Shown here: one piece after another, positions 8,760-17,140 of the stretch
Layout of the letters: each line of letters starts with the position of its first letter
How positions within the stretch are numbered: position 1 is the first letter of the stretch
DNA from: CADEDH01 sp965216205
Lineage (GTDB): Bacteria; Actinomycetota; Acidimicrobiia; Acidimicrobiales; SZUA-35
Length of the DNA stretch: 64,000 bases
Direction: 5' to 3'
Assembly (NCBI GenBank): GCA_965216205.1
Contig: OZ244139.1
Coordinates: forward strand, 930,001-994,000
The notes under the pieces: model-generated
Database searches by the model: none
Told to the model about the DNA's origin: nothing
The model's input: only the letters and a program-made list of their open reading frames with translations
Made by a program: the position numbers and the translations under genes

Positions 8760-9205
8760 TCAGTTGAAGCCGGGGCCGCCGGGGAACAGCGCGCCACCGA
8801 CCACGCTCCAGAGGATGGCGCCGACGATCGCCCCGATCACCAGTGCGAGCAGACCCGCACGACCTACCCGTCTGCCCGTGGTGCGAGTGAAGTGGAACAC
8901 GGCCGCAGCCCCCACGAGGAGCGTGAGCAGACTCGGGGGCAACGGGACACGTCGAGGGCGTCGGCGCCTCGGATCTCGTCGAAGAAGAACGTCGACGTGT
9001 CTCGCCCGAGCAGAGACCGGACGGTGAAGGGAAGTACCGCCAAGCAGCGGACCGCAGCGGCAAAGCCGACGCCGATCGAGAACGGCTCCCATCTGGTTCG
9101 GGAGCAACGCGACGACGAAGTGTGCGACTTCGTGGGCGAAGATCGAGGCTGCAGCGGCCAGCGCAGCGACAGGGAGAAACCGGGCAGCTCGTAGCTGGGC
9201 AGCAC
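8760..9205 (-). pseudogene. Decayed M50-like (HEVAH) membrane metallopeptidase remnant
   Basis: The minus strand encodes a hydrophobic helix with FAHEVAHFVVALLPNQ, an HExxH motif in a membrane segment like M50/site-2-protease relatives, and near the C-terminus PPSLLTLLVGAAAVFHFTR plus LLALVIGAIVGAILWSVVG. The stretch between reads as sensible protein only in a second frame (WEPFSIGVGFAAAVRCLAVLPF ... FFFDEIRGADALDV). Two compensating indels are therefore inferred, near 9085 (the CAGATGGGAG region) and near 8955 (GTGTCCCG). No good start codon or ribosome-binding site precedes it. It may be a pseudogene, or two sequencing errors in an intact gene of about 145 residues. Confidence 0.5.
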
Positions 9206-9380
9206 GGCTCAGTCGTACCGGCCATGCATCCCGAGTGGTTCGTTCGGGCCGAACCCGGCTGGGAGCGCGAAGAGCGCTACCTGCTCTCGGGCGTCGCCGG
9301 CGGCCCGGTACTCGACCTGGCGGACCTGAGCGTCCCGGCCGCCTTCTCGGTTCGCAGCCGGCGACCGCGATGATCACCGG

Positions 9381-10715
9381 TCAGGCCGTCGCCAGACGGT
9401 TCGCCCGCTGCTGAGCGTCCTCCATGAGCGCCCCGAGGTCGACCGTCTGGATCGTGGCGTCGGCGACGACCTGGCGACCAGCGACCCACACGTCGGTCAC
9501 CGACCGGGACGAACCGGCGAACACCAGTTGCGACAGCAGGGTCTCCGGGTCGTACGGGCTGAACGCCGGCACGTCGAGATCCACCCGGATCACATCGGCC
9601 CACATGCCGGGGGCGAGCACGCCGACGTCGTCGAGGCGGAGCGCCGCCGCCGCCTCCCGGGTGGCGAGACCGAGTGCCACCTCGGCCGTCATCGCCTCGG
9701 GATCGAGCTGCGCACCGCGGGCCAGGAGGGGAGCGAGCCGCAGCTCCTCCCACAGGTCCAGGTCGTCGTTCGACGCCGGCCCGTCGGTGCCGACGCCAAC
9801 CCGGACCCCGTCAGCCAATAGCGCCGTGACCGGTGCGATGCCGGAGCCGAGCTTCAAGTTCGACTGCGGGCAGTGAGCCACCGCCGCCCCCGCCTCGGCG
9901 AGCAGCCGCCGATCGGTCTCGTCGAGCCAGACGCCGTGGGCTGCCAGAACCGGCCCGTCGAGCGCCCCCTGCTCGGCCAGCAGCGCAGTGCCCGAGGCGC
10001 CCCACCTGTCCATGACCGTCTCCCGCTCGGTCCGCGTCTCGTCGAGATGGATGTGGAAGAGCGCGTCGACGGCCTGAGCTCTCGCCGCGATCTCACCGCA
10101 CTGCTCGGGCGAGAGGTCGTAGATCGAGTGGGGGGCGAAGCCGACGGTGATCCGGTTGCTCGGGTCGTGGTGGGCGGTGTGGAACGACGAGATCTCGTCC
10201 ATCCGGGGCGAGACGTCGCCGCCGGGGGCGAGCGCCGCGATCACCCCCGGGGTCATGACCAACCTGCCCCCGGTCTCGGCCACCGCCTCGACGATCGCCT
10301 CCTCGAACAGGTACATCTCGCAGCTCGTGGTGACCCCGGCCAGCAGCATCTCGACCGAGCCGAGGGCCATGCCCGCCCGGGCGTCGTCGGGGGTCATCCT
10401 CCCCTCCCGGGGCCACACGGCCTCCTTCAGCCACCGCTCCAGCGGCAGGCCGTCGCCAACGGAGCGGACGAGCGTCATCGGCGTGTGGGCATGGGCGTTG
10501 ACCAGGCCCGGCATCAGCAGTCCACCGACCCGTCGGGTGTGGGGGTGGGGGCCGAGGTCGGCCTCGGTGCCCACGGCCACGATTCGCCCGTCGTCACCGA
10601 TGTCGATCACACCATCGGCGATGAGCCCGCGATCGGTGCCGCCCGAGCCGCCCGGTGGTTGGCAGGGAAGTACGTACTCCGCGGCGAGTCGGGTTGCCTC
10701 GGTTGCGACCATCAT
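9381..10715 (-). CDS. Amidohydrolase of the MTA/S-adenosylhomocysteine deaminase group
   Basis: A 444-residue metal-dependent amidohydrolase. Metal-binding and substrate motifs in order: MPGLVNAHAHTPMTLVRS (residues about 70-87), FHIHLDET, AAHGVWLDETD and VGVGTDGPASNDDLDLWEE near residue 325. The last block is characteristic of MtaD/SsnA-like deaminases. The family deaminates 5'-methylthioadenosine and SAH, some members chlorohydrolyse triazines, and others act on guanine-like bases. The methionine-salvage gene mtnA 10 kb away fits an MTA role, but this is circumstantial. It follows putA on the same strand after 65 bp of short repeats, so co-transcription is possible. Confidence 0.85.
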   Translation of the reverse strand: MMVATEATRLAAEYVLPCQPPGGSGGTDRGLIADGVIDIGDDGRIVAVGTEADLGPHPHTRRVGGLLMPGLVNAHAHTPMTLVRSVGDGLPLERWLKEAVWPREGRMTPDDARAGMALGSVEMLLAGVTTSCEMYLFEEAIVEAVAETGGRLVMTPGVIAALAPGGDVSPRMDEISSFHTAHHDPSNRITVGFAPHSIYDLSPEQCGEIAARAQAVDALFHIHLDETRTERETVMDRWGASGTALLAEQGALDGPVLAAHGVWLDETDRRLLAEAGAAVAHCPQSNLKLGSGIAPVTALLADGVRVGVGTDGPASNDDLDLWEELRLAPLLARGAQLDPEAMTAEVALGLATREAAAALRLDDVGVLAPGMWADVIRVDLDVPAFSPYDPETLLSQLVFAGSSRSVTDVWVAGRQVVADATIQTVDLGALMEDAQQRANRLATA

Positions 10716-10723
10716 CCATTCTG

Positions 10724-10783
10724 CCCGGTGGCGCCCGGCGTCACCCGGTGGCGCCCGGCGTCACCCGGTGGGGGCCGGCGTCA
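10724..10783. repeat. Three tandem 20-bp GC-rich repeats
   Basis: The unit CCCGGTGGCGCCCGGCGTCA occurs at 10724-10743, 10744-10763 and, with two changes, at 10764-10783. The third copy contains the putA stop codon. The array fills almost the whole gap between putA and the amidohydrolase gene. No hairpin or promoter is evident within it. Confidence 0.85.
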
Positions 10784-13700
10784 CCCGTGGCCCGACCGGC
10801 CGGCCTCCAGCACGTTGCCGAAGCGGTGCAGGGTCCGCGCGACCGCCTGCTCCCGGAGGTAGTGGAGGAGCTCGACCCGACCGTTGGCCGTCACCGGCCC
10901 GTCGGCGAGATGGACGAGGTGCTCGGCGGCCGCCATCCGCAGCTCGCCGGAGGCAGCACCGACCACGCGCACCCGCTCGATCCCCCGGGTCACCGCCTGC
11001 TCGACGAACGCGAGCGCCGACTCCTGCGCCGCCGAGCCCACCACCGCAGGCACCGCGCAGACCTTCGCCGCGGCCACGACCCGGTCCACCTCGATCGGCG
11101 ACGCACCGTCGCCGATCCAGATGCCGATCGCCGGAAGCGGCCGGTACCGGAAGATGTTGGCCTCGCAGAACAACCCCGTCGGGTCGTGCTCGAGCGCGAA
11201 GTGGTCGCGCCACCACCGCCGGTCGCTGGCAGCGGCTGCAGTGAGGAAACCGGTCCCGTCGACGGCGTCGGTCCCGCCGGCCGCATCGACCACGGCGTCG
11301 GTCCCCTCGGTCCCGTCGAAGACGGCACTTCGAGCCGCGGCCCATCGGCCGAGCTGGGCCACGTAGTTCGGCCCCCCGGCCTTGGCCCCCGGACCCACGC
11401 TGGAGCGCTTCCAGCCGCCGAACGGCTGGCGCTGCACGATCGCCCCGGTCGTGCCCCGGTTCACGTAGGCGTTGCCGACCTCGACCGCGTCGACCCACCG
11501 TGCGACCTCGCTCGCATCGAGGGAGTGGAGTCCGCCGGTCAACCCGTACTCGCTCGAGTTCTGGATCGCGATCGCCTCGTCGAGATCGGCGGCTCGCACG
11601 ACCCCGAGCACGGGGCCGAAGCACTCGGTCCGGTGGTACCACGAGCCGGGCTCGACGCCGAGCCGGACGCCCGGTCGCCACAGTCGGCGGTCGTGGTCGA
11701 TCGCTTCGGGCTCGACGAGCCACGACTCACCCTCGTCGAGGGTGCCGAGTCCTCTCGCCAGTCGTTCGTTCGGCTGCTCGATGATCGGGCTGATGGTGGT
11801 GGCGGGGAGATCGGCTCGGCCCACCTCGAGACTCTCGACCGAATCGACCAGTTGTCGCCGGAACCTCGGCGAGTCGTACACGTCGCCGACGCAGATCGCC
11901 AGCGATGCAGCCGAGCACTTCTGCCCGGCGTGGCCGAACGCCGAGTCGACGAGGTCCGCCACCGCGAGGTCGATGTCGGCGTTGGGCGTGATGACCATCG
12001 CGTTCTTGCCCGACGTCTCGGCGAACAGCGCGAGGTTGGGCTTCCACGAGCGGAAGAGCTTCGCCGTGTCGATCGACCCGGTGAGGATCACGCCGTCGAC
12101 CGAGGTGATCAGCCGCTTGCCGACGTCGTCATCGGGTGTCCTGACGAACTGGAGCGCGTCGGCGGGGATCCCGGCCGCCCAGCACGCCTCGGCCACGAGC
12201 TCCGCGCAGCGGGGCGTCTCGGGGGCGGGCTTGAGGATCACGGTGTTCCCGGCGGCGAGGGCGGCGAGGGTGCCGCCAGCGGGGATCGCCACCGGGAAGT
12301 TCCATGGCGGGATGACGGCCACGACACCCAGCGGTGTGAAGGTCGCCCCGTCGTCGGCCCTCGTCCCGGCCAGGTCGGGAGCCGCGTCGCCGTAGTAGCG
12401 GGCGAAGTCGATCGCCTCCGACACCTCGGGGTCGGCCTGGGCCAGAGTCTTGGCCGCCTCGTGCACCATGCAGCTGATCAGGTCGCCCCGTCGTCGAGCC
12501 AGCTCGTCGGCGACACCGTGCAGGAGCACGCGGCGGTCCGCCGGGTCGGTGGTGGCCCAGGACCGTGCCGCCCGGCGGGCCCGTCTCACGCTGCGATCGA
12601 CCTCGCCCGTCGCCGTCGTCATCGGCGCGCCCACGTCGGTCGGGCGTGTCGACAGCAGGCCGGCTGCCCACGCCCGGTTGGTGGGGAGGGCGGGGTCGGT
12701 GTCGGGCTCGTTGACGAACCCGTGGTCGCCACGGCCGACATCGCTGCGCTCGCCGCGAGTCGAGCGGTCGGCGGCGAATGCGGCCGGTGCCGGCCTCGCC
12801 TGGTGTCGCTGGGGCTGCGCCCCGATCTCCCACCGTGTCCGCACCGCCGTCCGGAACCGTTCGGCCTCCTGGGTGAACGTCGGACTTCCGGGTTCGAGGT
12901 CCAGGAGCGAGCGGAGGAAGTTTCCCGGCTGGGCGTTCTCCTCCAGCCGTCGGAAGAGGTAGCTGATGGCGACGTCGAAGTCGTCGTCCGCCACGATCGG
13001 GGTGTAGAGGAGCAGGCGATCGTCGGTGCTCGACTTCACCGTCCGGGCCTGGGCCGGTGCCATGCCCTGCAGCATCTCGATGTCGACCCGGTCGCTCACC
13101 CCGCGCTGCTCGGCCAGCAGGTGGGCCCAGGCCACGTCGAACAGGTTGTGGCTGGCGATCCCGATCCTCACCGCGGCGGTGCGATTGGGGCGCAGCGCCC
13201 AGTCGACGCAGCGCTTGTAGTTCGCGTCCACCTCGGGCTTCGAGCGGTAGGGGGCCTGCTCCCAGCCGTGCATCGCTGCGTCGACCCGTTCCATTGCGAG
13301 GTTGGCGCCCTTCACGAGCCTGATCTTGATGCCGCCCCCGCCGCTCTCCTGACGGGCCGTGGCCCACCCGACGAGCTGGCGGAGGGCCCCGAAGCTGTCG
13401 GGTAGATAGGTCTGCAACACGATGCCCGCCTCGGTGGCGAGGAACTCGGGGCTGTCGAGGAGCCGCTGGAACGCTGCGATCGTGATCTCCAGGTCGTGGT
13501 ACTCCTCCATGTCGAGGTTGACGAACGTCGGCGGATCGCTGACCGCGGCCCGCCGGAACAGCTCGCCCAGCCGGTCGACGACCCGGTCGAGGCTGCCGTC
13601 CCAGTCCCAGTAGTTGAGCTGGGAGGCGATCGCCGACACCTTCACCGACACGTAGTCGACGTGCGACTGGTCGACCAGCGCCGCCGTCTCCCGCAGCCGG

Positions 13701-14194
13701 CGGTCCGCCTCCCGCTCCCCGAGCACGGCCTCGCCCAGCAGGTTCACGTTCTGGGCGAACCCCTCGCCCCGTCGGGTGGCGAGGTGGGCGGCGAGCGCCT
13801 CGGGTTCGGCGTCGACCACGAGGTGACCGACGATCCCCCGGAGCCGTCGGAGGGCGAGGGGTACGACCACGTCGGGGAGTCGGGGACCGAGGCGGGCGCC
13901 GGCTCGGAGCAGGAGCCGATCGACGGGCGACAGGAACCGAGGCAGGGGACGGGACCGGACGAGGGATGCCAGTTGGTCGGCGGCGGCCCTGTTGCTGTCC
14001 GGCCGGGCGACCCGGTCGACGAACCCCATGGTGAACAAGAGCCCGGCCGGATCCTCGATCAGGCGGTGCAGCGATCGGAGCGTCGACCGCTCGGCCCGGG
14101 TCTGCACCTCCCGCGAGCGGCCCAGCCACCGGCTGACCAGCTCGATGGCCTCGTCGGTCAGGACATCGTCGTACCCCGGGGCGCTGGTCGGCAT
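10781..14194 (-). CDS. putA: Bifunctional proline dehydrogenase / L-glutamate gamma-semialdehyde dehydrogenase
   Basis: A 1137-residue fusion enzyme that oxidises proline to glutamate in two steps. The FAD-dependent proline dehydrogenase barrel spans about residues 60-440 (DYVSVKVSAIASQLNYWDWD, EEYHDLEITIAAF, KIRLVKGANLAMERVD). The NAD-dependent aldehyde dehydrogenase spans about 500-960 (PPWNFPVAIPAGGTLAALAA, FAETSGKNAMVITP, GHAGQKCSAASLAICVGD with the catalytic cysteine). A C-terminal region of about 150 residues resembles the ALDH-superfamily extension of long PutA proteins. The N-terminal DNA-binding module of enterobacterial PutA is absent. It is divergent from the DedA gene, with 24 bp between the starts. 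The stop codon sits inside a 20-bp tandem repeat. Confidence 0.96.
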   Translation of the reverse strand: MPTSAPGYDDVLTDEAIELVSRWLGRSREVQTRAERSTLRSLHRLIEDPAGLLFTMGFVDRVARPDSNRAAADQLASLVRSRPLPRFLSPVDRLLLRAGARLGPRLPDVVVPLALRRLRGIVGHLVVDAEPEALAAHLATRRGEGFAQNVNLLGEAVLGEREADRRLRETAALVDQSHVDYVSVKVSAIASQLNYWDWDGSLDRVVDRLGELFRRAAVSDPPTFVNLDMEEYHDLEITIAAFQRLLDSPEFLATEAGIVLQTYLPDSFGALRQLVGWATARQESGGGGIKIRLVKGANLAMERVDAAMHGWEQAPYRSKPEVDANYKRCVDWALRPNRTAAVRIGIASHNLFDVAWAHLLAEQRGVSDRVDIEMLQGMAPAQARTVKSSTDDRLLLYTPIVADDDFDVAISYLFRRLEENAQPGNFLRSLLDLEPGSPTFTQEAERFRTAVRTRWEIGAQPQRHQARPAPAAFAADRSTRGERSDVGRGDHGFVNEPDTDPALPTNRAWAAGLLSTRPTDVGAPMTTATGEVDRSVRRARRAARSWATTDPADRRVLLHGVADELARRRGDLISCMVHEAAKTLAQADPEVSEAIDFARYYGDAAPDLAGTRADDGATFTPLGVVAVIPPWNFPVAIPAGGTLAALAAGNTVILKPAPETPRCAELVAEACWAAGIPADALQFVRTPDDDVGKRLITSVDGVILTGSIDTAKLFRSWKPNLALFAETSGKNAMVITPNADIDLAVADLVDSAFGHAGQKCSAASLAICVGDVYDSPRFRRQLVDSVESLEVGRADLPATTISPIIEQPNERLARGLGTLDEGESWLVEPEAIDHDRRLWRPGVRLGVEPGSWYHRTECFGPVLGVVRAADLDEAIAIQNSSEYGLTGGLHSLDASEVARWVDAVEVGNAYVNRGTTGAIVQRQPFGGWKRSSVGPGAKAGGPNYVAQLGRWAAARSAVFDGTEGTDAVVDAAGGTDAVDGTGFLTAAAASDRRWWRDHFALEHDPTGLFCEANIFRYRPLPAIGIWIGDGASPIEVDRVVAAAKVCAVPAVVGSAAQESALAFVEQAVTRGIERVRVVGAASGELRMAAAEHLVHLADGPVTANGRVELLHYLREQAVARTLHRFGNVLEAGRSGHG

Positions 14195-14204
14195 GTCACC
14201 GTTC

Positions 14205-14210
14205 TACCCT
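14205..14210 (+). promoter_or_regulatory. -10 element of the DedA gene (TACCCT)
   Basis: TACCCT is 8 nt before GTG 14219 with no ribosome-binding site, the same geometry as other leaderless starts in this window. It decides the start in favour of GTG 14219 over TTG 14210. Confidence 0.55.
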
Positions 14211-14218
14211 TGGCCGAC

Positions 14219-14884
14219 GTGATCGAGGCCGCGACGGAACTCGCCAACTCGTTGCTGGACTGGATCGAGACGTTCACGACGAGCCCGTGGTTCTACGTCG
14301 TGCTGTTCGCGGTGGCGTTCCTCGATTCGGTCTTCCCCGTCGTGCCGAGCGAGACGTCGGTGATTCTCGGCGGCATCGCGGCCGGACAGGGCGAGCTGTG
14401 GATCGTCCTCGTCATCGGGCTGGCCGCCGTGGGAGCCTTCCTGGGCGATTCGACCGCGTACGGTCTCGGCAACCGGTTCAGCGACCGGCTCCGAAGCCTG
14501 CTCTTCCGGGGGCCCAAGGGGGCGGACCGGGTTGAGCGGGCCGGCGAGCAGATACGGAAGCGGGGCGGCTTCCTCCTGATCACGGCCCGCTTCGTGCCGG
14601 GCGGACGCACCGCGCTGACGTTCTCCTGTGGCCTCACCCAACAGCCGTACCTGAACTGGTTCGTCCGGTGGGATGCGATCGCGGTCGTCATCTGGGCCGC
14701 CTATGCCGGGCTGCTCGGGTTCTTCTTCGGCGACCGGTTCGAGGACGACCACACCACCGCGTTCTGGTGGGCGTTCGGCACGGCGCTCAGCGTGACGGTG
14801 GCGATCGAAGTGGTCCGGTGGGTCCGGGATCGGCTGTCGCCGGCACCGGCGGTCGACGCCGCCCCCGGCCTCTCAGAGGAGTGA
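14219..14884 (+). CDS. DedA-family (SNARE-associated/VTT domain) membrane protein
   Basis: A 221-residue inner-membrane protein. It contains the DedA signature: an N-terminal amphipathic helix, FLDSVFPVVPSETSVILGG, a GDSTAYGLGNRF loop, then RGGFLLITARFVPGGRTALTFSCG with the conserved arginine and G-RT residues, and further membrane spans. DedA proteins are proton-coupled phospholipid flippases or related transporters needed for envelope homeostasis. The C-terminal 25 residues are polar. Its last 12 bp overlap the convergent tryptophan dioxygenase gene. Divergent from putA, with no obvious functional link to either neighbour. Confidence 0.9.
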   Translation: MIEAATELANSLLDWIETFTTSPWFYVVLFAVAFLDSVFPVVPSETSVILGGIAAGQGELWIVLVIGLAAVGAFLGDSTAYGLGNRFSDRLRSLLFRGPKGADRVERAGEQIRKRGGFLLITARFVPGGRTALTFSCGLTQQPYLNWFVRWDAIAVVIWAAYAGLLGFFFGDRFEDDHTTAFWWAFGTALSVTVAIEVVRWVRDRLSPAPAVDAAPGLSEE

Positions 14885-15688
14885 GCGGACCGCCCAGAGA
14901 TCGGGGAACGCCGGCTTGAACAGGGTGGAGCGCAGGTACTCCACACCTTCGGAGCCGCCGGTTCCCCGCTTCGTGCCGATCGTGCGCCGCACCATCATCA
15001 TGTGCCGGTATCGCCACTCCTGCAGACCCTCGTCGAAGTCGGTCAGCGATTCACACAGGCGGCTCAGGTTCGGATCGTCCCGGTAGATCGACACGAGCAC
15101 CTGTTGCACCGACGCGGACTCGGTCACGGGCTGTGTGACGTCCCGCTCGAGCACCGACCGGTCGATCGGGTAGCCCTGCCGGGCCAGGTACCGCACGAAG
15201 TGGTCCCACAGCGACGGCGCCTCGAGCCGGTCCTGAAGTCGCTGTTGCTCCCCGGCATTGTGGTCGAACCGCTCGATGTGGCTCGGGTCCTTGATACCGA
15301 GCGAGAACTCGAGCTCCCGGAACTGGGCCGACTGGAACCCGCTCGACTGGGCGAGGAACGATCGGAACGACACGAACTCGAGCGGGGTCATCGTCTCGAG
15401 GACGTCGAGCTGGGCCACCAGCGTCTTGAGGATCTTCAGCACCCGCTTCAACTGGTGACCGCTCATGGCCGGCGGGCGGTCCTCGGCGAGGTGCTCGGCG
15501 AGCTCGTCGAGCTCGTGGAGGACGACCTTGAACCACAATTCGTAGACCTGGTGGATGATGATGAACAGCAGCTCGTCGTGCTCCTCGGGCTGCGATCTGG
15601 GTTTCTGCAGGCTGAGGAGGGTGTCGATCTCGAGATAGCCGCCGTAGGTCAGGTCCGGGACCGCGGGGCTCGGTGTGGTGTCACTCAT
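14873..15688 (-). CDS. kynA: Tryptophan 2,3-dioxygenase
   Basis: A 271-residue heme enzyme that opens the indole ring of tryptophan to give N-formylkynurenine. Family blocks visible: LTYGGYLEIDTLLSLQ, HDELLFIIIHQVYELWFKVV with the substrate-binding region, MTPLEFVSFRSFLAQSSGFQS, and a C-terminal histidine in YRHMMMVRRTIGTKRGTGGS. This is close to full family length. It is the last gene of a minus-strand operon haaO-kynU-kmo-kynA, starting 9 bp after the kmo stop. No kynurenine formamidase gene lies beside it, so hydrolysis of formylkynurenine must come from elsewhere. Confidence 0.95.
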   Translation of the reverse strand: MSDTTPSPAVPDLTYGGYLEIDTLLSLQKPRSQPEEHDELLFIIIHQVYELWFKVVLHELDELAEHLAEDRPPAMSGHQLKRVLKILKTLVAQLDVLETMTPLEFVSFRSFLAQSSGFQSAQFRELEFSLGIKDPSHIERFDHNAGEQQRLQDRLEAPSLWDHFVRYLARQGYPIDRSVLERDVTQPVTESASVQQVLVSIYRDDPNLSRLCESLTDFDEGLQEWRYRHMMMVRRTIGTKRGTGGSEGVEYLRSTLFKPAFPDLWAVRSLL

Positions 15689-15697
15689 CGGTCGTGG

Positions 15698-17140
15698 TCA
15701 CCTCCAGTCGGGTAGGGGGCCGAGCTGGTCGACGAGCGCCGCCGCCCGGTCGAGGTCGACCGCGTCGACGCCGTCGGTCGTGGGGTCGAGCCCCTCGGTG
15801 ACGACGCTGAGGAGCTTCTGCTGACGGCGCGCCCGGTCCTGCACGGCGGCGTACGGCATCGTGGTGAACATCACCATGCCGTAGCGGGGCACGAAACGGT
15901 CCGGGTGCCGGCGCTCGAGCTCGAGGGCGAGCTCGCGCCGCAGGACGTAGTCGGGGTCGACCACGTCGGACCGCATCTCCACGTAGTTGTCGATCGCCAT
16001 GTCGGCGATCGCGTCGGCGTCGGGCTTGCGATCCGCCTCGAACGCGGCGAACGCACCGGCGATGTCGTCGGGACGGCGGCGGAGGTGACCGTCGAGCAGG
16101 CGGCACGATTCCATCGCCAGGTTCATGCCCTGCCCGTGGAACGGCACGATGGCGTGGGCGGCGTCGCCGACGAGAACCGCCCGGTCGTCGAGCGCCCACC
16201 CGTCGACCCTGACCGTGGCCAGCGAGCCGGTCGGGTTGGCGAGGAACTGGTCGGCCAGGTCGTCGATCATGGCCGGCACGTCGGGGAAGTGCCGCTCGAA
16301 GAATGCGTCGACGTCGGCCGCCGTCCGCAGCGAGGCGAAGCTGTCGCCCGCTGCCGCCCGCCGCGACCCGGTGCCGTCGTTCGGCATGAACCCGGTGCCG
16401 TCGTTCGGCATGAACAACGTGACCGTGAAATCGCCTTCGGGGTTGGCGAGTGCGATGAGCATGAGCTCGCCGCGGGGCCAGATGTGCAGGCCACCGGGAT
16501 CGAGCTGGAACCCGCCGCCTGGGCCGGCGGGGAGGGTCAGCTCCTTGTAGCCGTGGTCGAGCGGCTCGGTCGACACGGTGCCACCAACCGCTGCCGACAC
16601 GTCCTCCCTGATCTCGCTGGCCGACCCGTCGCATCCGAAGACCGTCCCGAACGGCACCTCGGTGATCCGGTCGGGCTCGCCGTAGGGGGAGAAGTGCAGC
16701 ACCCGCCGCTCGACGTCGACCCGGTGGCACCACTGCTCGAAGTGGATCTCGACCCGCCCGGTCGCCTCCGCCGCGTCGAGCAGCAGCGCCGTCAGGTCCT
16801 GACGGGAGACGGAGTGGATCACCTCGTCGTCACGGTTGCCGTAGGGCTGGAACGACACCGCCCCACCGGCGCCCTCGGCGTGGATCATCCTGCCGGCCAT
16901 CGGCACCGTGATGGCGTCGACCGCATCGGCCAGGCCAAGCTCCCGGAGCGGTACCAGACCGCGGGTCGCCAGGGCGAGGTTGATCGAACGGCCGCTGTCC
17001 ACGTCGACTCGACGGAGATCGGCCCGGCTCTCGTAGAGCTGCACCTCGTGACCCTGGCGGGCGAGATACACGGCCAGCATCGAGCCGGCGAGCCCAGCCC
17101 CGACGATCACCACCGGACCCCGTTCGCCGAGTCGGGTCAT
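15698..17140 (-). CDS. kmo: Kynurenine 3-monooxygenase
   Basis: A 480-residue FAD-dependent hydroxylase converting kynurenine to 3-hydroxykynurenine with NADPH and O2. It has the N-terminal GAGLAGSMLAVYLARQGHEV Rossmann motif, DSGRSINLALATRG typical of KMO, and VLVGDAAHAIVPFHGQGMN near residue 320 for FAD ribityl binding. ATG 17140 overlaps the kynU stop (ATGA). An exact 24-bp tandem duplication adds the eight residues FMPNDGTG a second time around residue 250. The rest of the protein is intact, and the insertion lies in a surface-loop-like stretch. Operon position between kynU and kynA supports the call. Confidence 0.94.
   Translation of the reverse strand: MTRLGERGPVVIVGAGLAGSMLAVYLARQGHEVQLYESRADLRRVDVDSGRSINLALATRGLVPLRELGLADAVDAITVPMAGRMIHAEGAGGAVSFQPYGNRDDEVIHSVSRQDLTALLLDAAEATGRVEIHFEQWCHRVDVERRVLHFSPYGEPDRITEVPFGTVFGCDGSASEIREDVSAAVGGTVSTEPLDHGYKELTLPAGPGGGFQLDPGGLHIWPRGELMLIALANPEGDFTVTLFMPNDGTGFMPNDGTGSRRAAAGDSFASLRTAADVDAFFERHFPDVPAMIDDLADQFLANPTGSLATVRVDGWALDDRAVLVGDAAHAIVPFHGQGMNLAMESCRLLDGHLRRRPDDIAGAFAAFEADRKPDADAIADMAIDNYVEMRSDVVDPDYVLRRELALELERRHPDRFVPRYGMVMFTTMPYAAVQDRARRQQKLLSVVTEGLDPTTDGVDAVDLDRAAALVDQLGPLPDWR
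16367..16414. repeat. Perfect 24-bp tandem duplication inside kmo
   Basis: Two identical adjacent 24-bp copies (16367-16390 and 16391-16414) keep the reading frame and duplicate eight residues. Identity at every base suggests a recent slippage event or an assembly artefact. Confidence 0.9.
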
